Assembly (NCBI GenBank): GCA_910589265.1
Contig: CAJUTQ010000077.1
Location: forward strand, 33,722-97,721
Direction of reading: 5' to 3'
DNA from: an uncultured Lachnospiraceae bacterium
GTDB lineage: Bacteria; Bacillota; Clostridia; Lachnospirales; Lachnospiraceae
Length of the DNA stretch: 64,000 nucleotides
Below the pieces are notes generated by a model, which made no database searches, had not been told where the DNA came from, and worked only from the letters and a program-made list of their open reading frames with translations. Below, one piece after another: positions 8,195 to 17,101 of the stretch; the stretch's first letter is position 1; every line of letters begins with the position of its first letter. The position numbers were made by a program, and so were the translations under genes.

Positions 8195-8219
8195 TTCATC
8201 GCTCCCTTGTTTTCGTTAA

Positions 8220-8241
8220 GAGTATATTATGATATATACTC
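8220..8241. promoter_or_regulatory. Perfect palindrome upstream of the R-M operon
   Basis: GAGTATAT (8220-8227) and ATATACTC (8234-8241) form perfect 8-bp arms around TATGAT, 26 bp before the methyltransferase start. It lies where the promoter should be, so it is a candidate operator. No C-protein gene is adjacent, so the binding protein is unknown. Confidence 0.5.
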
Positions 8242-8577
8242 TCCAATAAACAGTTCTTATATTTGAAATTTCCTTTTTTCAAAATTCACATAAACGCTCT
8301 TCATATAAACTCTCAGATTAATTCTACCTTAAACCTTACCTTTTTACAACAATGTTTTGCTTAACGACAGGTTTGTTTCATAAGCAGCAATACTTTTATT
8401 ATATTAATCTGCTGCAGCAACCATCTCCCAATTCTTCTTACGCAGCCCACACAAAAAAGACATCCACCTAAATAAATGGTAAAATGTCCTTTGGCATATA
8501 TATTATTCAATTTTATGTACAAAGCAGTTTGCTGCTGTTACACAGCTTTCTGTTGATGTCTCAATGTTACTTTTTCA
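8242..8577. other. Spacer between R-M operon and Fic fragment
   Basis: About 330 bp of AT-rich DNA. Nothing coding is supported. The minus frame that leaves the Fic fragment runs on for a short distance into this stretch before stopping. Confidence 0.5.
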
Positions 8578-8815
8578 TCAGCAAAAGGATGGGCAATATT
8601 CATTTCTACATATTTTTCCACAATTTCCTCGAAAGTCCCTTGAGGCATTTTATCAATATTTTCTAATGCTGCTTTTCAGTACATGGCTGATGCAAATCTA
8701 AAATTTCCTTTTGCAATATTTACAGTTCTTATTTCCCCAGCAAAATCATAAATTTCATCAAATAGAATCTTATGAATTTTTGCAAGTCCCAAAAATTTTC
8801 CAATTACCTATTCCA
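8578..8815 (-). pseudogene. Decayed Fic-family protein, N-terminal half
   Basis: The minus strand reads GLAKIHKILFDEIYDFAGEI, then RTVNIAKGNFRFASAMY, an in-frame stop at 8677-8679, then ALENIDKMPQGTFEEIVEKY and VEMNIAHPFADE. This is the N-terminal half of a Firmicute Fic (filamentation induced by cAMP) protein up to the HPF of the catalytic motif. The sequence then departs from the family, and the expected remainder appears 4.4 kb away at 3918-4180 in the same orientation. An additional stop lies near 8808. The intervening DNA carries the R-M cassette and integrase debris. Confidence 0.7.
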
Positions 8816-8854
8816 TTCTTTTGAAGGGCTCTATATAAAAGGCGGCAGCCATTC

Positions 8855-8890
8855 CCAAGGAATTTATTCTTAAGAAATAAAATTCCTTGG
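8855..8890. repeat. Strong stem-loop downstream of the MscS gene
   Basis: CCAAGGAATTTATT (8855-8868) pairs with AATAAAATTCCTTGG (8876-8890) with one bulged base. It ends nine bases before the MscS stop codon side. No T-run follows on the minus strand, so it looks like an RNA 3' end stabiliser or a weak terminator. Confidence 0.55.
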
Positions 8891-8898
8891 AATATACC

Positions 8899-9732
8899 CT
8901 ATGTTTTCAAATAAATGTCCAGCTTCTCATAAGGAATGGAAATATTTTCTTCATCAAACCGATTTTTGATTTCTTCTGTAATCCTCCACTTTGCTGGCAG
9001 ATAATCTCCTGTTTTTACCCAAAATCGGCAGCCAATCATAACAGCGCTTGCTCCTAATTCATCTACAAATGCAACTGCTTCTTTTTCCTCTGCCACTCCT
9101 TTATCTTCCTTCAATATATTCAGAACAAGATTTTTCGCCTTTCCAATGTCTGCATCATAAGAGATACCTACTCGAATATCCAATCTGCGGTATTCCTGAG
9201 CTGTTGTATTGACAAGAGAGTTGTTTGCCAAAGTAGCGTTTGGTATAATGGCTATTCGATTGTCTGATGTTGCCAGCTTTGTATAAAACAATTGAATTTC
9301 TAAAACAGTCCCTTCATTGTCCCCTACTTTTTCCACAATATAGTCTCCCACAATAAAAGGTTTCATAATTAAAATGAGTACTCCTGCTGCAAAATTAGAT
9401 AAGGTATTTTGTAAAGCCAGACCTACTGTCAATCCTAAAGAACCTACTACTGCTATAATAGAAGCAGTATCCACACCAAATCCAGATAAAATAATGAAAG
9501 CTAATAAAATATATAAGCCAATTTTCATGCAGGAGTCCATGAACTGGGTCACACCCTTTTCTGCCCCTGCTCTTTCCAGAGAACCTTTCATCACTTTTCT
9601 TAAAATTTTAATAACTCGAAGTCCTATGAGGCATATAATGGCTATGGCTCCTATTTTCACGCCAACACCTATCATTTTTTCTGGAAGTTCATTTAGAAAG
9701 CGCTGTAAAATTCCTATATCCCTTTCTGTCAT
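8899..9732 (-). CDS. Small-conductance mechanosensitive channel, MscS family
   Basis: 277 aa, close to the E. coli MscS length. Three membrane helices are visible: residues about 22-42, 70-88, and the pore-lining TM3 around 92-122, which has the Gly/Ala-rich pattern GSLGLTVGLALQNTLSNFAAG. The beta domain begins with PFIVGDYIV, and the cytoplasmic alpha/beta cage follows. The channel opens under membrane tension to release solutes during osmotic downshock. It is 12 bp behind glgB and seems to end the DUF1015-glgB operon; a link between glycogen storage and osmotic balance is only inference. Confidence 0.92.
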   Translation of the reverse strand: MTERDIGILQRFLNELPEKMIGVGVKIGAIAIICLIGLRVIKILRKVMKGSLERAGAEKGVTQFMDSCMKIGLYILLAFIILSGFGVDTASIIAVVGSLGLTVGLALQNTLSNFAAGVLILIMKPFIVGDYIVEKVGDNEGTVLEIQLFYTKLATSDNRIAIIPNATLANNSLVNTTAQEYRRLDIRVGISYDADIGKAKNLVLNILKEDKGVAEEKEAVAFVDELGASAVMIGCRFWVKTGDYLPAKWRITEEIKNRFDEENISIPYEKLDIYLKT

Positions 9733-9744
9733 GTATAGCTCCTC

Positions 9745-12072
9745 TTATATTTTTGGTTCTTCTGTCTCAAATTTCTTCGAAAGCTTCTCCTTTAGGGCCA
9801 AAGGATTTTTTCCCTCCCCTGCATTTTCTTTTTTCTCTTTTGCACTTTTATTTCCTTTTACTTCTTCGTTGACCTGAGTATAGGAAAATACAGTCATTCC
9901 CATGGGAGGGACTTTAATGCGTATGGAGTCTGGCCTATCGTCGCACTCATCCTTTTTAGACTGTTTTAGCCTTGGATTAATAAATCCATCCCCTCCATAT
10001 TTTTCAGCATCACTATTAAAAATTTCCTTATATTTTCCAGGCCCTGGAACTCCTATTTTGTAATCTTCCCTTGGAATGTTTTCAAAATTACAGACAACTA
10101 AAAGGGTGTCTTCTTCTCTCTTTGTCTTTCTTAAGAAAACAACAATATTTTCATTAGCAGAAATATTGTTTATCCATTCGAATCCATCACTGTCATGATC
10201 TAACTCATAAAAAGCAGGATTCGACTTATATAATGTATGGAGATCTTTGACATATTCTTTTAGCTGCTTATGTTCCTCATGTTCCAATAACTCCCATTGC
10301 ACACTTCTCTTTTCACTCCATTCATCAAACTCTCCAATATCCTGTCCCATGAATAAAAGCTTCTTTCCTGGATGGGCCATCATATATCCGTAGGCAGAAC
10401 GGAGGTGCCCAAATTTTTCCTTTTTTGTTCCAGGCATTTTTCCAATCATGGATGCTTTTCCATGGACTACTTCATCATGGGAGAAGACAAGAATAAACTT
10501 CTCACTGTAAGCATATATCATACTAAATGTCAATTCTCCATAGTGATAAGTACGAAAATAAGGATCCAGTTTCATATATCCTGTGAAGTCGTTCATCCAC
10601 CCCATATTCCACTTATAGTCAAAGCCGAGACCATCTTCTTTTAGTTGTCCTGTTACTTTTGGCCATGCTGTAGATTCTTCAGCAATTAATAACGTGTGAG
10701 GATTTTCTTTGTGAAATACACTGTTCAAATGCTTTAGAAATTCCATTGCTTCTAAATTTTCTTTGCCCCCATACATATTTGCGATCCATTCCCCATCACT
10801 TTTTCCATAATCTAAGTAGAGCATGGAAGCTACAGCATCCATACGAATTCCATCAACATGATACATGTTGGCCCAAAATAATGCGTTAGAGAGAAGGTAA
10901 TTAGATACTTCAGGACGCCCATAATTATAGATCAGCGTTCCCCAATGAGGGTGGGATCCCTGCCTCTCATCCAAGTGTTCATAGAGACAAGTTCCGTCAA
11001 AGTTTGAAAGCCCTTGGGTATCTCTTGGAAAATGGGCTGGCACCCAGTCAATGATGACTCCTATTCCCCTCTCATGCATATAATTCATAAAATACATGAA
11101 ATCTTCTGGGGTTCCATATCTCCTTGTAGGGGCATAGTAACCAATCACCTGGTATCCCCAGGATTCATCAAGGGGATGTTCCATGATAGGCATAAGTTCT
11201 ACATGGGTATATCCTATTTCTTTTACATAATCACAAAGCTTTTTCGCAATTTCTCGATAATTTAAAAAGCTTCCCTCCTCTTCTGGCTTCATAAAGGAGC
11301 CTAAGTGTACTTCATAAATAGACATGGGCTTATCGAAGCTTTGGTATTGTTCTCTATTGTCACACCAATCTTTATCTTTCCATGGATAATTGGAAATATC
11401 TCTAACAATAGAAGCAGTTCCTGGTCGAAGCTCCATGCCAAAAGCATAGGGATCTGCTTTTAAATAGCACAGTCCAGTCTTTAATTTTAATTCATATTTG
11501 TACAAATCGCCCTTCTTTACTCCTGGAATAAATATCTCAAAAACTCCAGAATCCCATAAGCGTCTCATAGGATTCACTCTTCCATCCCATTGATTAAAAT
11601 CTCCCACAACACTTACCCGAAGGGCATTGGGAGCCCAGACAGCGAATGCCACCCCCTTCACCCCATCTATTTTCCTCACATGGGCACCTAAATATTCATA
11701 GGAGTTGTACAAAATCCCTTCGTTAAGCTTCTCTGTCTCCTTCTTTGTCAAAGTTGGCGTAAAACAATAGGGATCCTTCACTTCATAAGGCTTTTCTCCT
11801 TCCTTTTCCACAAGAAAAGAATAGGAAAATTTTCCTTTTTCTTTTACAATAACTGCAAAATAACCTGCTTCATCCGCTTCTTCCATCTCATAAACCATTT
11901 TGGACTTTTCTATTTTTACTTTGATTTTTTTAGCTCCTGGCTGAAATGTTTGGATGAGAGTCCCTCCTGCCACTCCTTTGCAGCCCATAATGTCATGGGG
12001 ATTATCCGCCTCAGAATAGACCACAGCCTCAATATCTGCCCAATTCATCATTTTATACAACTTTTTATTCAT
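9745..12072 (-). CDS. glgB: 1,4-alpha-glucan branching enzyme
   Basis: 775 aa, GH13 family. An N-terminal CBM48-type region contains FAVWAPNALRVSVVGDFNQW (about residues 145-164). Catalytic-barrel motifs follow: GVIIDWVPAHF, DGIRMDAV (nucleophile Asp), LLIAEEST (acid/base Glu) and FSHDEVVHGK. It transfers alpha-1,4 chains to alpha-1,6 branch points in glycogen. The protein ends in a roughly 40-residue Lys/Glu-rich tail beyond the usual C-terminal beta domain, probably disordered. It follows a DUF1015 gene by 16 bp. The debranching enzyme glgX lies 19 kb away; no glycogen synthase is in the window. Confidence 0.95.
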   Translation of the reverse strand: MNKKLYKMMNWADIEAVVYSEADNPHDIMGCKGVAGGTLIQTFQPGAKKIKVKIEKSKMVYEMEEADEAGYFAVIVKEKGKFSYSFLVEKEGEKPYEVKDPYCFTPTLTKKETEKLNEGILYNSYEYLGAHVRKIDGVKGVAFAVWAPNALRVSVVGDFNQWDGRVNPMRRLWDSGVFEIFIPGVKKGDLYKYELKLKTGLCYLKADPYAFGMELRPGTASIVRDISNYPWKDKDWCDNREQYQSFDKPMSIYEVHLGSFMKPEEEGSFLNYREIAKKLCDYVKEIGYTHVELMPIMEHPLDESWGYQVIGYYAPTRRYGTPEDFMYFMNYMHERGIGVIIDWVPAHFPRDTQGLSNFDGTCLYEHLDERQGSHPHWGTLIYNYGRPEVSNYLLSNALFWANMYHVDGIRMDAVASMLYLDYGKSDGEWIANMYGGKENLEAMEFLKHLNSVFHKENPHTLLIAEESTAWPKVTGQLKEDGLGFDYKWNMGWMNDFTGYMKLDPYFRTYHYGELTFSMIYAYSEKFILVFSHDEVVHGKASMIGKMPGTKKEKFGHLRSAYGYMMAHPGKKLLFMGQDIGEFDEWSEKRSVQWELLEHEEHKQLKEYVKDLHTLYKSNPAFYELDHDSDGFEWINNISANENIVVFLRKTKREEDTLLVVCNFENIPREDYKIGVPGPGKYKEIFNSDAEKYGGDGFINPRLKQSKKDECDDRPDSIRIKVPPMGMTVFSYTQVNEEVKGNKSAKEKKENAGEGKNPLALKEKLSKKFETEEPKI

Positions 12073-12088
12073 ACCTTTCCCTCTCTTT

Positions 12089-13327
12089 CTAATCTTTGAT
12101 GCTATGGATCAAAAGCCCGCTTCTTAGCTTTGGCTCAAACCATGTGGATTTAGGAGGCATTAACAGTCCCCCATCAGCCACTTGAAATAATTCATCAATA
12201 GAAGTAGGGTACATGGCAAAAGCAACTTTACAATCGGTTCTCACTCTTCTTTCCAATTCTTTTAATCCCCTAATCCCTCCGACAAAGTCTATTCTTTTGT
12301 CCCTCTTTGGATCGGTAATGCCTAATAGAGGAGCTAACACTTCCTCTTGAAGCAAAGAGACATCCAGTTTCTCCACAGGATTTCCAGTTTCTTTTTCCCG
12401 AAAGGTAAGGCAGTACCATTCTCCTTCAAGAAACATACCTGCCTCTCCCTTTTTTCCAGGCTTATATGGATTTTCTCCTTTTTTCTCCACGGAAATTTTT
12501 TCTTTTAGTTTTTCTAAAAACTCTTCTGATGTAAAATTATTTAAATCTGTTACAAGACGATTATAATCCATAATCATCAACTGCTTGTCAGGAAATAAGA
12601 CAGACAAAAAATAATTAAACTCCTCCTTGCCTGTATAATCACCGTATTCCTCCCTTTTCTTCAAGGCTACCTTCACTGCGGAAGCACATCTATGATGCCC
12701 ATCTGCAATATAAATATTCTCTATTCCTAAAAAAAGCTCCTCTAAACGCTTCTTTTTCTCCTCCTCATCAATAACATATATTTTGTGGACAACCCCATCT
12801 AAAGCACAAAAATGATATAAGGCATCCTTTTTCTTTGTCTGTTCTACAATTTCATTAATCTCCTCCTGGAATCGATAAGCAAGGAAAATAGGACCTGTCT
12901 GGGCCTGGCAAGTTTCCACATGGCGTATTCTGTCTAATTCTTTCTCCTCCCTTGTATTCTCATGCTTTTTAATGACTCCATTCAAATAATCATCCACAGA
13001 AGCGGTAGCGGCTATTCCTGTCTGGGAACGTCCATCCATGACAAGCTCATATACATAATAGCAGGGCTTATTCTCCTTTAAGAATTCTCCCTTCTCTACC
13101 ATCTCCCATAATGTCTTTCTTGCTGTCTCATATACCTTGTCATCATACAAGTCCATGTTATCCCCAAGCATTGTCTCTGCCCTGTCAATTTTCAAAAAGG
13201 ACAACGGATTTTTTTCTACTTCTTCTTTTGCTTCCTTACGGTTATACACATCATAAGGCAGGGCTGCAATTTTTTCTTCCAGTCCTTTTTTTGGTCGTAT
13301 CGCTGCAAATGGTTTTATAATAGCCAT
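12089..13327 (-). CDS. DUF1015 family protein
   Basis: 412 aa. It begins with the family signature of a Pro-rich IKPFAAIRPKKGLEEKIAAL, then PYDVYNR, and contains IADGHHRCASAVK (about residues 210-222), the most conserved part of DUF1015. These proteins are common in anaerobes, often near serine or sugar metabolism genes, and their biochemical function is not established. It is the first gene of a three-gene operon with glgB and the MscS channel and has its own promoter. The conserved D-G-H-H-R could be a catalytic or metal site. Confidence 0.85.
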   Translation of the reverse strand: MAIIKPFAAIRPKKGLEEKIAALPYDVYNRKEAKEEVEKNPLSFLKIDRAETMLGDNMDLYDDKVYETARKTLWEMVEKGEFLKENKPCYYVYELVMDGRSQTGIAATASVDDYLNGVIKKHENTREEKELDRIRHVETCQAQTGPIFLAYRFQEEINEIVEQTKKKDALYHFCALDGVVHKIYVIDEEEKKKRLEELFLGIENIYIADGHHRCASAVKVALKKREEYGDYTGKEEFNYFLSVLFPDKQLMIMDYNRLVTDLNNFTSEEFLEKLKEKISVEKKGENPYKPGKKGEAGMFLEGEWYCLTFREKETGNPVEKLDVSLLQEEVLAPLLGITDPKRDKRIDFVGGIRGLKELERRVRTDCKVAFAMYPTSIDELFQVADGGLLMPPKSTWFEPKLRSGLLIHSIKD

Positions 13328-13361
13328 AGTTTATCTCCTGTCGTATTCTATTATTTCTTTT

Positions 13362-13390
13362 ATTTTATCAAAATCCCCTCTCTTTCACAA
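13362..13390 (-). promoter_or_regulatory. Promoter of the DUF1015-glgB-MscS operon
   Basis: On the minus strand, TTGTGA (complement of 13385-13390), 17-bp spacer, TAAAAT (complement of 13362-13367), about 35 bp before the DUF1015 start. The AGGAG ribosome site follows. Confidence 0.55.
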
Positions 13391-13426
13391 TAGAAGGATT
13401 TGAAATTTCTCTTCATCAACAGCAAA

Positions 13427-13465
13427 ACACCCATGTATGATGGCAAACAGCTATCTACATGAGTG
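13427..13465 (-). terminator. Terminator at the end of the ascorbate operon
   Basis: Minus strand ACACTCATGTA pairs with TACATGGGTGT across a loop of about 19 bases, followed by TTTTGC. It lies between the Enzyme I stop (13530) and the next operon. Confidence 0.6.
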
Positions 13466-13529
13466 TCTCTTTTATTTCTATTTGCTATTTCCCCATTTAT
13501 CTCCTATACCCCATGTTCTCCTTGCCTGG

Positions 13530-15155
13530 CTAATTATGGGAGAGATCCAAGTCCCTAACCGTCTTTCTTACTTCTAGTACAAAGGAAGGAGAGACGGATA
13601 ATTCGTCAATACCCATTCTCAAAAAAGTCTCTGTCAAGCTTGTATCAGCCCCCAGTTCACCACAAATGCCAACCCATATGCCATTTTTATGCCCATTGTC
13701 CACAACCATTTGTATGGAGCGTAGAACCGCTGGGTGATGGGCGTCATATATAGAATCAAGCTTTGGATTCTGTCTGTCTATAGCAAGGGTATACTGGGTT
13801 AAATCATTGGTTCCAATGCTGAAAAAGTCTACTTCTTTGGCCAATTCATCACTCATAAAAACAGACGCCGGAGTCTCAATCATAATCCCGATTTCCACCT
13901 CTTTATAAACAAATCCCTGACCTTTTAACTCCATTTTCACATCCTCTAAAATTTCTTTAATACGCATTACTTCGTCCACAGAAATAATCATAGGAAACAT
14001 AATGGAAATATTGCCAAAGGCACTGGCTCTTAATAAAGCTCTTAATTGGGTTTTAAAAATGTCTATTCTGTCTAGGCAAATTCGAATAGCTCTGTAACCC
14101 ATGGCTGGATTTTCTTCCTTTTCCATGTTAAAATACTCTACCTGTTTATCCGCCCCTATATCCAAAGTACGAATAATGACTTTTTTGCCTGCCATGTTTT
14201 CAGCAACCGTTTTATATGCCTGAAATTGTTCTTCCTCTGTTGGATAATGATCTTGTTCTAAATAAAGAAATTCGCTTCGGAAAAGTCCAATTCCTTCAGC
14301 ACCGTTTTGTAAGGCGCTGGCCGTATCTCCTACCCCTCCAATATTAGCATAAAGATGGATAGATCTTCCGTCTAGTGTAACGGTTTCTTTTCCTTTTAAT
14401 TCTTTTAAGAGCTGCTTTTGCCTCTCCTCTTCTTCCATCTTTTCTGTCATTTCTTTTAAATAGTCTTCCTCTGGCTCAATCGTAATCAAACCCTTGTATC
14501 CGTCAATAATGGCCAGTTTCCCATTCCACTCCTTTTGGATATCTACGCCAATAATTGCTGGAATACTCATTGTCTTTGCCAAAATTGCTGTGTGGGAATT
14601 GGAGGAGCCTAACCTTGTTATAAATCCTAAGAGCTTGGATTTATCCATTTGTACAGTTTCGCTGGGAGCCAAATCTTCTGCCACTAAAATAACAGGTTCT
14701 GCCATTATTCCCATATCCGCAGACGTTCCAGATAACACAGCTATTAGTCTTTCAGATATATCTTTTACATCCGCCGCCCTTGCCTTCATATAGTCATCAT
14801 CCATTTGGGCAAACATTTCTGAGAAATTGTCTCCTGTTGTAGCAACGGCGTATTCTGCATTTAATTGCTGCTCTTTCATAATATTGCAAATGGAGTCATT
14901 GTAATCATCATCTTCCACCATCATCATATGAACTTCAAAAATGGCGGCATTGGCTTCACCTACTTCTTTTAATGCCTTTTCATATAAACCTTGAAGCTGC
15001 TCTAAGGCTATTTTCTTTGCCTTCTCAAAGCGCTCCATCTCCTGTTCAAAATTATCAATTTTGCTTCTTTTTACAGTAAACTGGTTTTTTTCATAGTAAA
15101 ATATTTTTCCAATGGCAATTTTATGGAAAATGGATTTCCCTTTGAATTGTTCCAT
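13530..15155 (-). CDS. ptsI: PTS Enzyme I (phosphoenolpyruvate-protein phosphotransferase)
   Basis: 541 aa, a little shorter than the usual 570-575. It contains the phospho-His loop GSSNSHTAIL (canonical GGRTSHSAI), the PEP-binding barrel with RTLDIGADK, GLFRSEFLYL, IGTNDLTQYTLAIDR and the ICGELGA region with the catalytic Cys. It takes phosphate from PEP and passes it to HPr. The gene ends the ascorbate operon directly behind HPr, 12 bp apart, with a GGAGG ribosome site. Its sequence suggests a specialised Enzyme I; whether it is the only one in the genome cannot be told from this window. Confidence 0.93.
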   Translation of the reverse strand: MEQFKGKSIFHKIAIGKIFYYEKNQFTVKRSKIDNFEQEMERFEKAKKIALEQLQGLYEKALKEVGEANAAIFEVHMMMVEDDDYNDSICNIMKEQQLNAEYAVATTGDNFSEMFAQMDDDYMKARAADVKDISERLIAVLSGTSADMGIMAEPVILVAEDLAPSETVQMDKSKLLGFITRLGSSNSHTAILAKTMSIPAIIGVDIQKEWNGKLAIIDGYKGLITIEPEEDYLKEMTEKMEEEERQKQLLKELKGKETVTLDGRSIHLYANIGGVGDTASALQNGAEGIGLFRSEFLYLEQDHYPTEEEQFQAYKTVAENMAGKKVIIRTLDIGADKQVEYFNMEKEENPAMGYRAIRICLDRIDIFKTQLRALLRASAFGNISIMFPMIISVDEVMRIKEILEDVKMELKGQGFVYKEVEIGIMIETPASVFMSDELAKEVDFFSIGTNDLTQYTLAIDRQNPKLDSIYDAHHPAVLRSIQMVVDNGHKNGIWVGICGELGADTSLTETFLRMGIDELSVSPSFVLEVRKTVRDLDLSHN

Positions 15156-15167
15156 AATTTTGCCCTC

Positions 15168-15425
15168 CTACAAATTTTCTTTGAAAAAGGTTTCCATTGC
15201 CTCAAAGGCTTTCTCCTCATCCTCGCCTTCTACTGAAACGACAACTTCCTCTCCCTTTTTTACTCCAAGGCTCATAATCATCATTAATTTTGTCGCTTCC
15301 ACTGTCCGATCATTTTTTGTAATGGTGATTTTGCTCTTATAAAGTTTTGCCTCTTTTGCCAATAATCCGGCGGGTCTTGCGTGAATGCCCAACTCGTCTT
15401 GCACTGTGAAATGAAACTGTTTCAT
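15168..15425 (-). CDS. ptsH: HPr-like phosphocarrier lacking the regulatory Ser46
   Basis: 85 aa when started at the internal ATG at 15425 (M-K-Q-F-H-F), the usual HPr length, with AGAAAGGA upstream and a four-base overlap with the HAD gene. His15 is present in GIHARPAG. Aligning NDRTVEATKLMMIMSLGV with B. subtilis HPr puts Lys at position 46, where HPr kinase normally phosphorylates Ser, and Thr at 45. The protein should carry phosphate from Enzyme I to the ascorbate IIA domain but should not act as P-Ser-HPr corepressor of CcpA. The overall fold and length are otherwise normal. Confidence 0.9.
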   Translation of the reverse strand: MKQFHFTVQDELGIHARPAGLLAKEAKLYKSKITITKNDRTVEATKLMMIMSLGVKKGEEVVVSVEGEDEEKAFEAMETFFKENL

Positions 15426-16150
15426 AATCCACGTCCTTTCTCTTTTTCCCATCCATTTTCTATCCATTTCTTAAGCTCCTTAAAGGATTCTATGGTATGG
15501 CCATATACTTTTTTCGTCTCTTTTTTATGATTCCAAAGGGGACAGTACCAAGCAGCTTGTAACCCACTGTTTAAAGCTCCTGCCACATCTTTTTCATAAT
15601 GATCCCCTACAAAAAGGCATTCCTTATTCTCTGACTTTGCCTTTTGAACACAACACTGAAAGAAATGAGGATCTGGCTTTTCCACACCTGCCTCCTCGCT
15701 TGTGACAATAAAATCTATATAGGGGGCAACTCCTAGAACTTTTAGTTTACGGTACTGAATATAAGCAGTCATATCAGAACCAACACCTATGCGAATTTCC
15801 CTATTTTTTAGTTCCATTAAAAGTTCTAGAAGCCCTGGTTCAGGCAATGCATTTTCTATTAAGGTATCCCAATATTTATGGTACATTTCCAAGGCATAGG
15901 GAAACATAGGCTTATCAAGAAGTTCAAGAAAAATTTGATAGCGAATAAGGCGATTATGCACAGCAGCGCAGTCATGTCCCAGCCTTGTTTTAACAACTTC
16001 CTGGGATTTTTCCAGTACCCTTAAAATCTCCTCTCTCTCAAGTCCCCATACATCTTTTCCATAAGACAAGAGAGCCTCCATTGCCTTTTTATTCCCATCA
16101 TTATAAGAATACATTGTATTGTCTATGTCAAAAATAACTGCTTTTATCAT
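15422..16150 (-). CDS. HAD-superfamily phosphatase
   Basis: 242 aa. Motif I is FDIDNTMY near the N-terminus (nucleophile Asp), motif II lies at VGSDMTAY, motif III includes the Lys of EEAGVEKPDPHFF, and motif IV is VGDHYEKDVAGA. A helical cap occupies about residues 15-95, placing it in the subfamily I, phosphoglycolate phosphatase/YjjG-like group. It overlaps the HPr gene by four bases and follows transketolase by 12 bp, so it is part of the ascorbate operon. It might hydrolyse a sugar phosphate to relieve phosphosugar stress; the substrate is unknown. Confidence 0.85.
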   Translation of the reverse strand: MIKAVIFDIDNTMYSYNDGNKKAMEALLSYGKDVWGLEREEILRVLEKSQEVVKTRLGHDCAAVHNRLIRYQIFLELLDKPMFPYALEMYHKYWDTLIENALPEPGLLELLMELKNREIRIGVGSDMTAYIQYRKLKVLGVAPYIDFIVTSEEAGVEKPDPHFFQCCVQKAKSENKECLFVGDHYEKDVAGALNSGLQAAWYCPLWNHKKETKKVYGHTIESFKELKKWIENGWEKEKGRGL

Positions 16151-16162
16151 AGGGCTAATCCT

Positions 16163-17101
16163 TTATATCCAATCTTTCACCTGCTCATAAACGCCAGGAC
16201 CGTCTAGTTTATATTTTTGGATTAAAGAGGCAGCAGGGCCTGATTCTCCAAAAACGTCTTGTATTCCAATTTTCAAAACCGGGGTAGGGGCTTTTTCACA
16301 AAGGACATCGCATACTGCACTTCCCAAGCCTCCAATGATAGAATGCTCTTCAATTGTTACAACCTTACCTGTCTCTTTTGCAGCAGCAACGACTAGCTCT
16401 TCGTCCAAAGGCTTGATTGTATGAATATTAATAACCTTTGCCTCTATATTCTCCTTCTTAAGTTCCTTGGCAGCCTCCAAAGCACTGTTCACACAAAGCC
16501 CTGTGGCTATGAGCGTAATGTCTTTTCCTTCTCTTAGCACAATGCCTTTTCCTAATGTAAAGGCATAGCCTGGGTGATCGTTGATAACTGGGGTTGCCAG
16601 GCGTCCAAATCGAAGATACACAGGTCCTTGATGGGAAACGGCTGCTCTTACGGCTGCCCTTGCTTCTATGTCATCGGAAGGATTGATAACGACCATTCCT
16701 GGTATAGTCCTCATTAGAGCCATGTCTTCATTGCATTGATGGGTAGCCCCGTCCTCCCCAACAGAAATCCCTGCATGGGTGGCCCCAATTTTTACATTTA
16801 ATTGAGGATAGCCTATGGAATTGCGCACTTGTTCATAAGCCCTACCAGCTGCAAACATGGCAAAAGTACTCATAAAAGGAATTTTTCCTGTTGTTGCCAA
16901 TCCTGCTGCAATCCCTGCCATATTACATTCTGCAATGCCGCAGTCTATATGACGTTTGGGGAAAGCCTTCTTAAAAATGCTTGTTTTTGTAGCTCCTGCT
17001 AAATCCGCATCCAGGACAACGATTTTGTCATATTCTTTTCCTAACTGAGCCAAAGCATTTCCATAGCTTTCTCTCGTTGCAATTTTTTTTATTTCTGGCA
17101 T
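16163..17101 (-). CDS. Transketolase, C-terminal subunit
   Basis: 312 aa, carrying the pyrimidine-binding and C-terminal domains of a split transketolase. Visible signatures are the DADLAGATKTS element, IDCGIAECNMAGIAAGLA (with the Glu that activates thiamine diphosphate), and GATHAGISVGEDGATHQ followed by an EDMALMRTIPGM segment. Together with the preceding subunit it moves two-carbon units between pentose and hexose phosphates. Its start overlaps the end of the N-terminal subunit gene by 13 bp. The split form is common in anaerobic Firmicutes. Confidence 0.93.
   Translation of the reverse strand: MPEIKKIATRESYGNALAQLGKEYDKIVVLDADLAGATKTSIFKKAFPKRHIDCGIAECNMAGIAAGLATTGKIPFMSTFAMFAAGRAYEQVRNSIGYPQLNVKIGATHAGISVGEDGATHQCNEDMALMRTIPGMVVINPSDDIEARAAVRAAVSHQGPVYLRFGRLATPVINDHPGYAFTLGKGIVLREGKDITLIATGLCVNSALEAAKELKKENIEAKVINIHTIKPLDEELVVAAAKETGKVVTIEEHSIIGGLGSAVCDVLCEKAPTPVLKIGIQDVFGESGPAASLIQKYKLDGPGVYEQVKDWI

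Noticed and set aside
8484..8666. Short plus-strand open frame of 60 codons
   Set aside because: It lies opposite the Fic pseudogene, has no ribosome site and reads as low-complexity hydrophobic sequence.
9374..9877. 167-codon frame on the plus strand
   Set aside because: Antisense to the MscS and glgB genes and Ser/Pro-rich as expected of a shadow frame.
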